64,000 nucleotides of DNA from CALOFP01 sp942492635 (GTDB lineage: Bacteria > UBP6 > UBA1177 > CALOFP01). Shown piece after piece: positions 1 to 9,490 of this stretch. The position numbers and the translations under genes are program-made. The stretch spans positions 124,001-188,000 of the forward strand of contig CALOFP010000001.1 of NCBI GenBank assembly GCA_942492635.1. The letters are read 5' to 3'. Within the stretch, counting starts at the first letter, position 1. Each line of letters opens with the position of its first letter. The notes below the pieces were generated by a model. It was given only the letters and a program-made list of their open reading frames with translations, was not told the DNA's origin and did no database searches.

Positions 1-2502
1 CGCAGCCTTTGTGTGATCGATTCTGTAGAACTCTCTCTCCTCGAAGGCGCGGTATGTCCAGAGGCTGGACCACACCTGGCGAACCGTTTTTATGAAACGG
101 CCTTCGTCCTCTGTGGCATCCTGTTTGTGTGTGTTGCTGTCGTAGAGACCGGCACCGTTGAATCCCACAAGGTCCTCGTTGTTCGTACTGGAACGGGCAC
201 GAATATTCTGACCTTCCGGCTGTTTTCCCTTGAGTTCCTGATATTTGGCCTCGATAGCGTCATCCATCCACTGCGGAACTTCACCCTTCTTCAACTTCTT
301 CCTGAACGCCTTGAGATCTGCTTCCCTTTTCGCCGGATCGCTTTTAAACTCCTCATTGTTCATCATCTCCTGAGCTTCGGCATAAAAGTTGTTGTGCTTC
401 ATGTACTCGTCGTAGTAGTAGAAAGGAATTCCGAAACCGTCCGGAACCATTCCGGCTGGTAGAATTTTCCTGAGCTCCGCTACGTTTGCAGCCTTTGATC
501 CGTATGCGTCCGCATTTGCGTTACCGATGTCGTCGAGATTGGCAAGAGTTGTAACACTCAAGTTTCTCTCGGGAATCTGCGGATTCTGGGGACGGATCGA
601 CTCGAAGAAGTTATCCACCTCAGCCTGTGTGGCCTCCTCGATTTCAAACCCGTCGGCGGTAACCTTGTAGTGAACATACTTTCCGATCAGCGGAGCGATG
701 GCCGGATCTGTCGCCGCACCCTTTATGTAGGAGTTGGGAGTATTGTTCTGTTTCGCCTTGAGGTTGATGTGGCAGAGAGGTGTCTGGGGAGCGTCTGTAA
801 TAATTCCGGAAACATGAGTAAGATCGTTTGGAATGCTCTTGAAAATTACGATATCCTTTGCGGAAATTGTCTCCTTATCCTCGACAAGCTTGAGAAGCCC
901 GTAGGATTCCCCGAGGTTGAGGGCGGAAAATGAAACGTTGCCGAAGAGATCGTCGTTGCTGATAACTTGGATTGTTGAAGCATCGTACTTTGCCTTTTCA
1001 CTCTGGTAGAGGTTCTTCTGAGTTTCACCTGCAGGAAGGTATCTCACCTTTCCGGGAGCATAGGGCATTCCGGCTGTCACCAGATCGTATGCGATCTTGA
1101 TGTACTCGAACTTGATCGGATCGGTCGGAAGGAACTGTACGGTATAGACTCCCTTCTCACCGTTTTCCGGAGCGTAGTTGTCGCGGGCAATGAGACTTCC
1201 TGCTAGATTCTTTCTTCCGGAATCGGAGAAGTAGGTCTGCTGGTTGAACTGGTGATCGGTAAGTGTCCAGCCGAAAACCGCCTTGAGGAAGTAGTAATGG
1301 CGTTCATACTTATTGGAGTTGATGAAGTAGATCTTGGGATCCGGAGTGTCAACACCGACGACGACAAACTTGACCTCAGGAACCTGGAGAGCTCCCGGGA
1401 AATCGCCGCGAACAGCAAGTGTATCGAAATTACTCCTGTTTTCAATCTTCACGGCACCGTCCTCTAGACTGAGGTTAAGATTCCACTTACATTTGAACTC
1501 CTCACAGCTCCAGGAACCTGCTTCGCCCTGGTTTCCGAGATTTGAGCAGTCGTCCTTAGAGTTGCACCATTCGGGAGTGTGGCATACGCTGTCCTTGCAG
1601 GCAAGACCTTCTTCGCAGGAACTCATCCAGCCGCCGCAGGATTCACCCACACCGGTTCCCCATCTGTAGTCAACTGATGCTGTACCTGCAGCATAACCGA
1701 ATGCTTTCATTGTAAATTCCGTAGTGGTAGTACCCTTTATCTCGATGTACTCCTTTCCGGGATTTCCGTTGACACCGTCATAGCCGCTGTAGATGATCTT
1801 TGTACCCTTGTAGTTGACCTCGCCTCTTGTCTTTCCATAGAGAAGAGCTCCCAGACTGTTGTTCTCGGACCAGGCGATAATGGCCTTATCTCCGTCCCAG
1901 AGCTGGACATCGACATCAACCGTCGATTCAAGGTCGATCCTGACATTTGTCTTTCCTACAGGAATCTTTCCGACCTCGACACTGTTGCGATAGGGAATAT
2001 CCTGGCTGAAACTTCCCGAGCCGATTTCGCGGCAGGTATCGGCAGCTTCCCATTCGTAGGTTACATTTGCGTTTCCGGCCTTAAATCCGTAAGCCTTCAT
2101 CACAAGAACCCTGTTGGTGTTGCCGTGGATCTTGATATACTCGTTCCCCGGTTTTCCATCCTGACCCTTGTAACCGCTGTACTCGTAGGTAAGGCCCTCG
2201 TATGTTGTCGATTCGGGGTTAGGACCGTTGAGAAGACCCGCCTCGTAGGAATTCTGGGCCCACTTTACAATGGCCTTGCCCGTTTCCTTGTCGAAAAGCT
2301 GGATATCCACATCGGATTCGCTGTTGAGATAAATCTTAACATTGGATTTCCCGATTGGAATCTCGCCGATGGTGACAACCGACTTCTCCTGAATCTGCTG
2401 ACTGAAGGAACCGTTTCCCGGTTCGCAGTCGCCGCCCCAGTTAAAATCGGCATGGAGCCCTGCGGCAGCAAGAAGAGCTGCCGAAAAAATCATCCTTTTC
2501 AC
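1..2502 (-). CDS. Secreted PEP-utilizing/pyruvate phosphate dikinase-like protein (partial, runs off left edge)
   Basis: An open frame begins with GTG at 2502, preceded by AAGGAGGTCA, and stays open to base 1 (834 codons seen). The N-terminus MKRMIFSAALLAAAGLHADF is a signal peptide. Two similar ~130-residue modules (about 27-150 and 158-280, each with GSFSQ.I, SDVDIQLFD/VDVDVQLWD and a YSGY.G..G.PG.EYI segment) resemble secreted PPC-type beta domains. A Cys-rich stretch follows (288-338). A swivelling phospho-His-like motif TPLCHINLKAKQNNTPNSY has its His at 578. A PPDK ATP-binding region begins near 765 with IRARSSTNNEDL. In PEP synthase/PPDK these last two domains handle phosphoryl transfer. 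A signal peptide on such a protein is odd, because ATP and PEP are scarce outside the cytoplasm. Substrate and function are unknown. The C-terminus is outside the window. Confidence 0.8.
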   Translation of the reverse strand, partial: MKRMIFSAALLAAAGLHADFNWGGDCEPGNGSFSQQIQEKSVVTIGEIPIGKSNVKIYLNSESDVDIQLFDKETGKAIVKWAQNSYEAGLLNGPNPESTTYEGLTYEYSGYKGQDGKPGNEYIKIHGNTNRVLVMKAYGFKAGNANVTYEWEAADTCREIGSGSFSQDIPYRNSVEVGKIPVGKTNVRIDLESTVDVDVQLWDGDKAIIAWSENNSLGALLYGKTRGEVNYKGTKIIYSGYDGVNGNPGKEYIEIKGTTTTEFTMKAFGYAAGTASVDYRWGTGVGESCGGWMSSCEEGLACKDSVCHTPEWCNSKDDCSNLGNQGEAGSWSCEEFKCKWNLNLSLEDGAVKIENRSNFDTLAVRGDFPGALQVPEVKFVVVGVDTPDPKIYFINSNKYERHYYFLKAVFGWTLTDHQFNQQTYFSDSGRKNLAGSLIARDNYAPENGEKGVYTVQFLPTDPIKFEYIKIAYDLVTAGMPYAPGKVRYLPAGETQKNLYQSEKAKYDASTIQVISNDDLFGNVSFSALNLGESYGLLKLVEDKETISAKDIVIFKSIPNDLTHVSGIITDAPQTPLCHINLKAKQNNTPNSYIKGAATDPAIAPLIGKYVHYKVTADGFEIEEATQAEVDNFFESIRPQNPQIPERNLSVTTLANLDDIGNANADAYGSKAANVAELRKILPAGMVPDGFGIPFYYYDEYMKHNNFYAEAQEMMNNEEFKSDPAKREADLKAFRKKLKKGEVPQWMDDAIEAKYQELKGKQPEGQNIRARSSTNNEDLVGFNGAGLYDSNTHKQDATEDEGRFIKTVRQVWSSLWTYRAFEEREFYRIDHTKAA

Positions 2503-2807
2503 ATTGACCTCCTTAGTAAAAAAGATTGATTAACAAACGTGGGAGTTCATTGACAATAGATCATGAGATCTGTGCGGACATTTCAATCCCACCACTAATA
2601 TCGTATTCTTTTACAAACAATGAAATCTATATTTAATATGTTTTCTGAACATTTCTAATTTTTGTTTAATTTTTCATAACATAATAACAATGAAAATAAT
2701 AGGTTCAATATGTTTTATGTCAAGTTATATTTATATTAGATTTTTCATAATCGAAGAAAGAATTTTTAACTGGCTTTTTTGTCCTGAAATTCTAACGCTC
2801 AAGAACT
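2503..2807. other. AT-rich intergenic region, no gene seen
   Basis: About 300 bases between two minus-strand genes. It is strongly AT-rich, with no plausible coding frame, RNA gene or clear hairpin terminator. It presumably holds the promoter of the PPDK-like gene, but I could not choose convincing -35/-10 boxes. Confidence 0.5.
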
Positions 2808-3395
2808 TCAGTATTTGAGATTGATGACAGTTCCTTTTCCACTTTTCGGGACCGTTACAATAAAAAGGTTATCGAATTGACTCTCATCAATATACTCTAT
2901 TTTTTTCGGATCAACCTTTTCACCCGTCAAAAGTTTTGCAAAAATCGGAACAGTATTTGAGTGCCCCACAATTAAAATTTTCTTTCCCTGATGTTTTCTA
3001 CGGATAGAGCCAACAAACTCTTTCATTTGGGCAATTGTAAAAGATTTATCAATAGTTATCTCAATTCTTTTAGATTCTGCAACAGGTTTTGCCGTAGACA
3101 AAGTTCTCCTGAAGTGAGTTGAATAAATCGCATCCAGCTTCACCTTCTCAAGAATCCTTTTCAACTCCATAGACCGTTTAATCCCATCAACGCTCAACGA
3201 AGGATCCTTATCCTTGGAATTGGCTTTTTCGGCATGCCTCACAAGAAAAACAGTGGTCACAGAATCGGCAGCCGAAAGGGAAGTTGTACAAATAATTATT
3301 CCAGAAAAAAGCATAAACAACAATAGCTTTATAATCACAATACAGGCACCACAATATCTAATTTTCATATTATCAACCATTTGATCGTATTTCAT
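2808..3395 (-). CDS. Histidine phosphatase family protein (SixA/phosphoglycerate mutase-like), exported or membrane-anchored
   Basis: 195 residues. The start is supported by GGAG eight bases upstream of ATG. A hydrophobic segment at about 18-42 should act as signal peptide or anchor, so the enzyme probably works in the periplasm. The mature part starts with VFLVRHAEKA (catalytic His54 in the RHxE motif). It continues with FRRTLSTAKPVAE (phosphate-pocket Arg) and LIVGHSNTVP (second catalytic His), the standard layout of branch-2 histidine phosphatases. Length and motifs fit small SixA-like members. The physiological substrate cannot be told from sequence. Neighbours share no obvious pathway. 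Confidence 0.85.
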   Translation of the reverse strand: MKYDQMVDNMKIRYCGACIVIIKLLLFMLFSGIIICTTSLSAADSVTTVFLVRHAEKANSKDKDPSLSVDGIKRSMELKRILEKVKLDAIYSTHFRRTLSTAKPVAESKRIEITIDKSFTIAQMKEFVGSIRRKHQGKKILIVGHSNTVPIFAKLLTGEKVDPKKIEYIDESQFDNLFIVTVPKSGKGTVINLKY

Positions 3396-3753
3396 TTAAA
3401 CTCCGTTTGTTTTATTTATTACATACAATCCATAAATTTAATTGCATTCTTTTTTCTATATACCATAACAGCCTTAAAATTATAAATTATATTGATAATA
3501 GATTTCAACAAACCACCTCATTCAACCTCCTTAAATGCAAATTAAGGCACTGATACACATAGAAAACCGTTCTTATGAATAATAGGTTGAGACTTTTCGG
3601 TTAACAACCTTAGAGCTCTCTCTTTGATTTTTATGGGATATTTAATCTTCAGAACGATAAAAACATTAAGATTATCCTGTAATTTTAACTAGTCGGCAAA
3701 ACAAAGAAAATAGAGGAAATCAATTGAATTTTACTTAAAATAATTTATTCAGG
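3396..3753. other. AT-rich intergenic region, no gene seen
   Basis: About 360 bases between the C25-like peptidase stop and the histidine phosphatase start. No ORF of coding character and no RNA gene is visible. It must hold the end of the upstream transcript and possibly the phosphatase promoter. Confidence 0.5.
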
Positions 3754-6177
3754 TCAGTAGGATTTTGTCCAACCCCACCAGTATGTGTACTCATCCATAA
3801 ATGGATAGTAGCGAGCTTCGTATAACTTATAGAGATTCTGATCCGACATGAGAAGATCGTGACGATCATTTCCGCCACTCTCCGATCTTGTATGTGTTTT
3901 CAACCAGAAAAGTTTAAGATTGGCCTTAAACGGCAGGTTACCTGTTTCCTGATGAACTCTTTTCATACTCCGATTGTAAAAATGATAGGAACCGCTGTAT
4001 TTGTTGTAAATAACAATTTCATCAAAGTAACCTCCATTTACATTTGCAACGGTAACTTCGTCACCGCTATTTGGAACGGATGTGGTGAATGCCCACCAGA
4101 ATGTAGTCTTTCCATCATTGTTAACCCTGCTGTCAAACCTCTTGAGTACATTTGTCGACTCATCATAAATTGCTATGTCATCACGCACTCCTTCTCCATC
4201 AAAGTTTGCAAAGTTTCCTACATATATTTTCTTATTTTTGAAATCGTTTGCATTATTCAAGTTTCCGATATCGAAGTTTGAATCGACCTGAAAATACGAA
4301 CCTACTCTGTTTAGAAGCTTAAAAGTTCCTGTTGAAGGTTTATAAACAAGCATCTCATCTTTTTCATCACCGTCAAAATCACCTACAACCACCTCTTCAG
4401 AAGAAGAAATAATGTTCCACTGGCTGAAGGCAAACCAGAGAGAATCCTGGGTGTTGCGATTCAATGCATAGCAGGCGAACTTGCCGTTGGAAAAAATTAC
4501 ACAAACATTGTCCCTGTCGGTAAATTCAAAACGGCCTGTAACCACCCTGTCAATATTTGTACTGAATGTGTGGGTCAGCATCGTCTCACTGTTGAAACTC
4601 GATGTCTTTACCTTTAGGGTACTGCCGGAAATATCGATCCACTCAACAATTCCGTCTCCGGATAGATCAGCCGCATAACGGTTGTTTGGAATTCTATGCA
4701 TCGTGTTGCTTCTGGATCTTGCAGCAGGAGTTTCACCGCACTTTCCGTCATCGAAATCAAACTCCTTGCATACAAGGTTCATGCCATACTTACCCTTGTC
4801 GCAGTAATTGTCGGTTTTCCAGCTCTCAGCCCGTGATTTAAGTACGCACTTTCCATCACAGTCATACACCTTATCTTTTTCACAGCGGGTAGCCGGATTG
4901 TGCACTTTCGTCATAAATCTCGATAACTTCAGAGTAGGATCACCGAGCATGCTTACACCGTAGTACCAGTGAATTCCATGGGTATTGTTAACAACATGGT
5001 CCTTGAACCACTGAAGGAGGGTTTCCCCCTGGGTTTTTCCTGCTTCCAGATCGTTAAAGTAGGATGAAAAATTCTTCATACTTCCTGTTTTTGTCGATCC
5101 CACTGCATTAAGACCGTAATCACTCTGCATCGTGTACCAGACCCCAAGAGAGTCATCTTCGGTGTATCTTGCAGCGCTGCAGGCAAACAGGTTCATGAAA
5201 ATTGCCTCGACACCCAGCTGTTCAATTTCGGTATTCCAGAAAACCGGACCGGTATTGAAGTGATGTGAACGAAAATTGGAGTGTGCGGCAATAAAAAAGT
5301 ATTCATAACCGTTATCCGAACTTTCCTGCATGTTATCCACAAGGGCGGCACGTGTAACAGTGTCATTCGGATCCTTTACTATTGTGTTGTCCGCATAGGC
5401 TCCAGTTACAGCCGTATCGAAACCGCTGTTTTTCCAATCCTTATTTACGAGAGTGAAAGACTTGTTCTCAAGAGTGAGCAGTCCTTTTCGATAGGCGTGG
5501 TTCTTTTCAAAGTAACGGGCGATAAAATCAGCTTCTGTCATATTGGGATCAGTTAAATTGTGTGCCATAATCCTGGCAACCCAGATGTCGGCCTTATAGC
5601 TGCCTGAATGGGCATCATAAAGATCGTCGTTGTCGTTGTCGTACCAATCCCCATCCAGATCCATAAAAAAGTAATCGGATGGAAACTCCGTATCCTCATC
5701 TGCATTTCTTATTTCATACCATGCAACCGGGAGCTCACCGATAAGAACAGCACCCTCTATGTTTTTATTGTTGTAATCATCAGTTATAAGCTGCTTCAAA
5801 TCTTCAGGGCTACCGTTGTTGTCGATTACGGAAAGATTTACGTTGTAATTTTCAAATTCCAGATCCGAAACATACCTGTCGATATATTTTTTAGTATTCT
5901 GGTAGAGTTGCCTGTTCACAAATACGGAAATGTTTCTACCGATGATCAGTCTCAACGATTTGGATGCATTCATCCTTTCCATCATAGGAGCACCCTTTAA
6001 TACAACTCTTTTCATCATCACGGAATCAATCCGCTCAACATCTTTAAACTCTTCATAACTTCTTAATTTTATGTTGTAAGGGTCAACCGTCATTACAACA
6101 TCATCTTGAGAATCAAGCTCGTTAGCAAATAACAGGGAATTAAAGATTAAAAACAGTAACATAAGGCTTTTCTTCAT
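3754..6177 (-). CDS. Secreted gingipain-like (C25) cysteine peptidase with C-terminal VCBS/FG-GAP-like repeats
   Basis: 807 residues. The signal peptide is MKKSLMLLFLIFNSLLFA, and AAAAGGAG precedes the ATG. The core (about 70-415) resembles the gingipain fold: VLIGELPVAW, an Asp-rich FMDLDGDWYDNDNDDLYD loop, ADIWVARI, then a likely catalytic dyad His299 (FFIAAHSN) and Cys333 (NLFACSAA), and GVSMLGDPTLKL near the end of the domain. A Cys-rich linker follows (about 426-484). From 500 to the end come integrin-like VCBS repeats with phrases such as VVGDFDGDEKDEMLVYKPSTG and DIAIYDEST. These often serve as calcium-binding stalks on secreted proteins. No PorSS-type C-terminal sorting domain is obvious. 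Family assignment rests on motif order. Protease activity is inferred. Confidence 0.7.
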   Translation of the reverse strand: MKKSLMLLFLIFNSLLFANELDSQDDVVMTVDPYNIKLRSYEEFKDVERIDSVMMKRVVLKGAPMMERMNASKSLRLIIGRNISVFVNRQLYQNTKKYIDRYVSDLEFENYNVNLSVIDNNGSPEDLKQLITDDYNNKNIEGAVLIGELPVAWYEIRNADEDTEFPSDYFFMDLDGDWYDNDNDDLYDAHSGSYKADIWVARIMAHNLTDPNMTEADFIARYFEKNHAYRKGLLTLENKSFTLVNKDWKNSGFDTAVTGAYADNTIVKDPNDTVTRAALVDNMQESSDNGYEYFFIAAHSNFRSHHFNTGPVFWNTEIEQLGVEAIFMNLFACSAARYTEDDSLGVWYTMQSDYGLNAVGSTKTGSMKNFSSYFNDLEAGKTQGETLLQWFKDHVVNNTHGIHWYYGVSMLGDPTLKLSRFMTKVHNPATRCEKDKVYDCDGKCVLKSRAESWKTDNYCDKGKYGMNLVCKEFDFDDGKCGETPAARSRSNTMHRIPNNRYAADLSGDGIVEWIDISGSTLKVKTSSFNSETMLTHTFSTNIDRVVTGRFEFTDRDNVCVIFSNGKFACYALNRNTQDSLWFAFSQWNIISSSEEVVVGDFDGDEKDEMLVYKPSTGTFKLLNRVGSYFQVDSNFDIGNLNNANDFKNKKIYVGNFANFDGEGVRDDIAIYDESTNVLKRFDSRVNNDGKTTFWWAFTTSVPNSGDEVTVANVNGGYFDEIVIYNKYSGSYHFYNRSMKRVHQETGNLPFKANLKLFWLKTHTRSESGGNDRHDLLMSDQNLYKLYEARYYPFMDEYTYWWGWTKSY

Positions 6178-6685
6178 AAATTTCTCCTTTTAAACATACA
6201 GAAAATTCTTTTAGTTTTTGTTTAAAACCAATTTGTTTTCAGGCCTGAAAATGCAACAGGTAACTATATAGACGAGACGTTGGAATAAATCAATTTATTT
6301 TTTATTTATTATCAAATATTTTGTATTCTGTTTTAACACACCTTCAAACACCAGCTCTTTTAGTCATGATAAAACACAGAATAGAAAAACAAAAGGGTTT
6401 AACCATTATATTTATTCAACTTACAATTAATCAACAGGTAATAATTGATAAATTCACATCATCCGACAATACTGTAACAATATACGTATAGTTACCAATT
6501 CAATTCCATTCACATGTTAATATAATTCATGGATACAATAAATGTCTGGAAGAAAAAGATGCAACATCACCTAAAAGTACTCATGGAAATATATTCAATA
6601 TTCATCTTTCATTGAAGCTTCAACCAACAGGAATAGTTTCCTGTCTTTTTGAATAATCCCGCAGAACATTTGGCTGAAAAGAAAA
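6178..6685. other. Intergenic region, AT-rich, no gene
   Basis: About 500 bases without a credible ORF or RNA gene. Near its right end lie a short palindrome TTGAAGCTTCAA (6612-6623) and a terminator-like hairpin, listed separately. The promoter of the C25-like peptidase is expected in the left part. Confidence 0.5.
6627..6650 (+). terminator. Terminator-like hairpin with T-run
   Basis: Seven-base arms ACAGGAA (6627-6633) and TTCCTGT (6638-6644) enclose TAGT and are followed by CTTTTT on the plus strand. It would work in the plus direction, where no upstream gene is seen, so its role is doubtful. Confidence 0.35.
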
Positions 6686-7174
6686 TCAGAGGTCGTGTTC
6701 TTCAAGTTGCTTTTTAATATTTTCCAGCTCCTCCCGTATGTGTTTTCGTACCGATTTAAGGGCGATTTCAATTCTTTTCCCTGCTAAGAGCTTTGCAAGG
6801 ATTCCTATTTTCAATTCCGCGGAGGCTATGAGCCGGGAATGATCTTCAACCGGTTCGATCAGGAAGCTGTTTCCTGGGAAGTAAAATCTTAGAAGTCGGG
6901 AGTAAGGTACGTAAACAATTTCTCTGTCGGGAACAACCTTTTTGATGATGAATTTTAATTTGTGGAGCTTTCCGTGAATGTACTCCTCGGCGTAGAGTAC
7001 GGAACCTTCTTTCCGGGGTGTTCCTTGGAACCATTTCAGGGAGACGTGATTTTTTTGATGCCATTTTTTGTAGGATTCGTCATCTACAATCGACATGAAG
7101 AAACTAAAGATTTGATGAGGAGTTGCATTTATTTCCACCGACTCCTTGATGACAATTGTTTCGTAGATTTTCAT
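6686..7174 (-). CDS. SRPBCC family protein (START/polyketide cyclase-like)
   Basis: 162 residues, no signal peptide. The N-terminal beta strand KESVEINATPHQIFSFFMSI is the classic opening of SRPBCC (helix-grip) proteins. Later parts, WHQKNHVSLKWFQG, GSVLYAEEYIHGKLHKLKFII and FLIEPVEDHSRLIASAEL, follow the expected strand order, and the C-terminal helix is rich in Lys and Glu. Such proteins bind hydrophobic ligands or form coenzyme Q-binding and cyclase relatives. The ligand here is unknown. It stands alone, with more than 500 bases on each side. Confidence 0.75.
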   Translation of the reverse strand: MKIYETIVIKESVEINATPHQIFSFFMSIVDDESYKKWHQKNHVSLKWFQGTPRKEGSVLYAEEYIHGKLHKLKFIIKKVVPDREIVYVPYSRLLRFYFPGNSFLIEPVEDHSRLIASAELKIGILAKLLAGKRIEIALKSVRKHIREELENIKKQLEEHDL

Positions 7175-7719
7175 TGTATTTTGTCCATTCTATCAGTCAT
7201 ATTCTATTATCGCTCTTTTAGGAACACTCCCACAACCACCGATGAAGATCTTTTGTCCACAGATGAACACAGATGTAGTGATGATGAAAACAGTGGAAAT
7301 TTATATCTACCATGGAGGGCATGAAGAACATGAAGGAAGATATTTCTTGTCTTTTTTCACCTTCATTTTCGGAAACTTACTTCCAACCTCAACATTATAA
7401 GAGATTCAATTCACTCTTCTCTATTTTCTTCATGTTTTTCACGGTCTGCCAACTCTTTTTTGACCGCAGATTAAACTGATTCTATGATTACCCGGATTAT
7501 TATTTTCTAATTACGTTGATGTTTCTCATTCCTAGGAAATTAACTATCTGTGTTTATTTGTGGAAAATTTATCTGTTAATAACGGATACAATCTTTTCAC
7601 ATTATAAACCACTATGTTTATTTTTGACATCTTATTATCTGTATATATACTCCGAATTGAAATATTCGATCACTGAATATTTAATTACTATTTATTGTTT
7701 CATCAAACGGAATAATATT
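7175..7719. repeat. Intergenic region with dispersed CACAGATGAACACAGAT-type repeat
   Basis: No gene is visible. Around 7255-7275 it contains a copy of the dispersed family (CCACAGATGAACACAGATG) that recurs at 8476-8620, 39540-39860, 49450-49680 and 53090-53220. A degenerate stretch near 7460-7500 (CCGCAGATTAAACTGATTC) belongs to the same family. The rest is AT-rich. An in-frame ATG upstream of 7720 would add about 68 residues of low-complexity, membrane-like peptide to the next gene and was not accepted. Confidence 0.55.
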
Positions 7720-8475
7720 GTGAAGAAATCAACAAAATTGTTTCTGGTACTGTTGTCTGTTTTGTTCTATTTTAATTTATCTGCTTCAGAATCACTTGAG
7801 AATGAAGCAGATAAATTTGAATGGATTCCAACACTTTCTCTATGCAGCGGAGACTACACAGGCCCTGACTTTTTTGGATGGTGCGACAACGGAAGTTACT
7901 ACGGTCCCGTTCAGTTAGCACATGCTGTTATTTTAGAAAACAATTTTTATGATGGTTTTCAGGTTGGTATCGGATCGTTGACTGGTGAAAACTTTTTTGG
8001 ATTATTGCAAGCCGGTGGGGTTTCAATAACCTTTAAGGGTTTTTATGGATTGTTTCAATTCGGTGCAATTTTCAACATGGTGGAAGGCAACTTTTACGGA
8101 ATCGCCCAAATCGGCGGTTGGAACCGTATGGGTGGTGCGGATGATGCTGAAAATAAAACTTCCTACTCTCTTTTACAACTGGGAGCAGTGAACCAGACAC
8201 TGAACAATTCAAACACAGTAGCCATCCAAGCCGGTTTATACAACAGCAACTCCAGGAATTTCAACGGCATTTTCCAGATCGGTGCATATAACCGGGTTGA
8301 TATGAATAGTTACGGTGTTCAGATCGGCGGTTTCAACGACAGCAGAGATGTTTACGGTCTCCAGATAGGAATTGTGAACCGTACTAAGACTCTTCACGGC
8401 GTTCAGATTGGGCTTTTGAATTTTGCCAAAAACGGCCTCTGTTCCGTTTTTCCGATTATCAATGCCGGCTGGTAG
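7720..8475 (+). CDS. Exported VQIG-repeat surface protein (LA_2272-like family)
   Basis: 251 residues from a GTG start at 7720. That start places a clean signal peptide (KKSTKLFLVLLSVLFYFNLSAS) at the N-terminus, but the ribosome-binding site is weak (CGGA), so the start is a judgement. The mature part is a tandem series of short beta repeats with the signature aromatic-Y-G-hydrophobic-F/V-Q-I/F-G (GLFQFGAIF, GIAQIGGWN, YGVQIGGFN, YGLQIGIVN, HGVQIGLLN) and ends in FPIINAGW. This pattern resembles the surface repeat proteins described in Leptospira as LA_2272/LA_2273-like. A beta-solenoid or outer-membrane location is likely. Function is unknown. Confidence 0.7.
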   Translation: MKKSTKLFLVLLSVLFYFNLSASESLENEADKFEWIPTLSLCSGDYTGPDFFGWCDNGSYYGPVQLAHAVILENNFYDGFQVGIGSLTGENFFGLLQAGGVSITFKGFYGLFQFGAIFNMVEGNFYGIAQIGGWNRMGGADDAENKTSYSLLQLGAVNQTLNNSNTVAIQAGLYNSNSRNFNGIFQIGAYNRVDMNSYGVQIGGFNDSRDVYGLQIGIVNRTKTLHGVQIGLLNFAKNGLCSVFPIINAGW

Positions 8476-8620
8476 ACCACAGATAATACAGATTCACACA
8501 GATGAAAACCATTTGGACCCCAGATTAAACAGATTGTCGTGATTACCACGATTATTATTTTCTAATTACGTTAATATTTCCCATTGGAATTTAAATCCTG
8601 GTAATCACGGAAATCTGCGG
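8476..8620. repeat. Dispersed ACAGATT/ATTACCACGATT repeat copy
   Basis: The short gap holds CCACAGATAATACAGATTCACACAGATGA, then CAGATTAAACAGATT, GATTACCACGATTATTATTTTC and GGTAATCACGG, pieces of the same dispersed family as at 39540-39860. The copy is cut at AATCTGCGG by the left end of the IS21-family element. A near-identical TAATTACGTTGATGTTTCTCATTC stretch occurs at 7510-7533, so the two copies bracket the VQIG-repeat gene. Confidence 0.55.
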
Positions 8621-8719
8621 TGTCAAGCGACAATTATTTTTTCCCTGAACGACAATTATAATTACCGTTAGAAGGAGCATTTGATTCTGCTTGTAAAAGA
8701 GCGGGGTTTTAGGTTGTTA

Positions 8720-9490
8720 TTATTGGTTTAAGGATGCTTTTTCCTGGTTGCTGAGTTGCTGTTTTCTATCTCTCAGTCGATAGTTTTCAACGTCAAGTTT
8801 AAGGATGACGCTGTGGTGCACAAGGCGGTCGATGGCTGCCGCGGCAAGCATGTCGTCCTTAAAGATTTCTCCCCACTTGGAGAAGGGTAAGTTGCTGGTG
8901 ACAATCACCGTTCCCGTCTCGTATCGTTCGGCAAGGAGGGTGAAGAGGACCTCCATCTCGTCCCTTGTCTGCTGTATGTATCCAAGTTCGTCTATGATTA
9001 TCGCGTCATAACGGGAAAGCTGTTTCAGTTTTCTTTTAAGTGAGAGCTCGCTTTTCGCCTTAAGAAGATCCTGGACTAGGGTGCTGCATAGGGAAAAATA
9101 GACGGTTTTCCCCTTTGATATAAGCTCATAACCCAGACCGGCGGCGAGGTGTGTTTTACCTGTGCCCGGAGAACCGAAGATCAGCAGATTTTCATTTCTT
9201 GATACAAAATCCCCTGTGAGCAGATCCCGTATTTTGAGCTCCATATTGGGCTCAAAATGGCTTCTGTCGTAGTTTTCAAGTCTTTTGAAGGATGGCAGCC
9301 CGGAGAGCCGTTCTCGGCGCTCTATGCGCCTTCTCCGCTTGGCATCATCTTCTATTTCAAGCAGCTCCAACAGGTATTCCTCATGCCCCCATTTTTCTGT
9401 TGTCGCCTGCCTGGCGACTTCCTTGTAGCATGCAAGAATTTCATTCAGCCGTAGCCTTTTCAGAATCTCCTTTGTTTTATTTTCTTTCAT
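8720..9490 (-). CDS. istB: IS21 helper ATPase IstB
   Basis: 256 residues, close to the usual IstB length. Walker A is FGSPGTGKTHLAAGLG and Walker B is YDAIIIDELGY, followed by the sensor-like VIVTSNLPFSKW, the DnaC/IstB AAA+ pattern. The ATG overlaps the istA stop as ATGA (9487-9490), with GAGGTGAT serving as ribosome-binding site inside istA, so translation is coupled. IstB assembles on target DNA and stimulates the IstA transposase. The frame is intact and the element may be active. Confidence 0.95.
   Translation of the reverse strand: MKENKTKEILKRLRLNEILACYKEVARQATTEKWGHEEYLLELLEIEDDAKRRRRIERRERLSGLPSFKRLENYDRSHFEPNMELKIRDLLTGDFVSRNENLLIFGSPGTGKTHLAAGLGYELISKGKTVYFSLCSTLVQDLLKAKSELSLKRKLKQLSRYDAIIIDELGYIQQTRDEMEVLFTLLAERYETGTVIVTSNLPFSKWGEIFKDDMLAAAAIDRLVHHSVILKLDVENYRLRDRKQQLSNQEKASLNQ

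Noticed and set aside
7516..7719. In-frame N-terminal extension of the VQIG-repeat protein.
   Set aside because: It would place 68 AT-rich-coded residues ahead of a good signal peptide. GTG at 7720 is more sensible.
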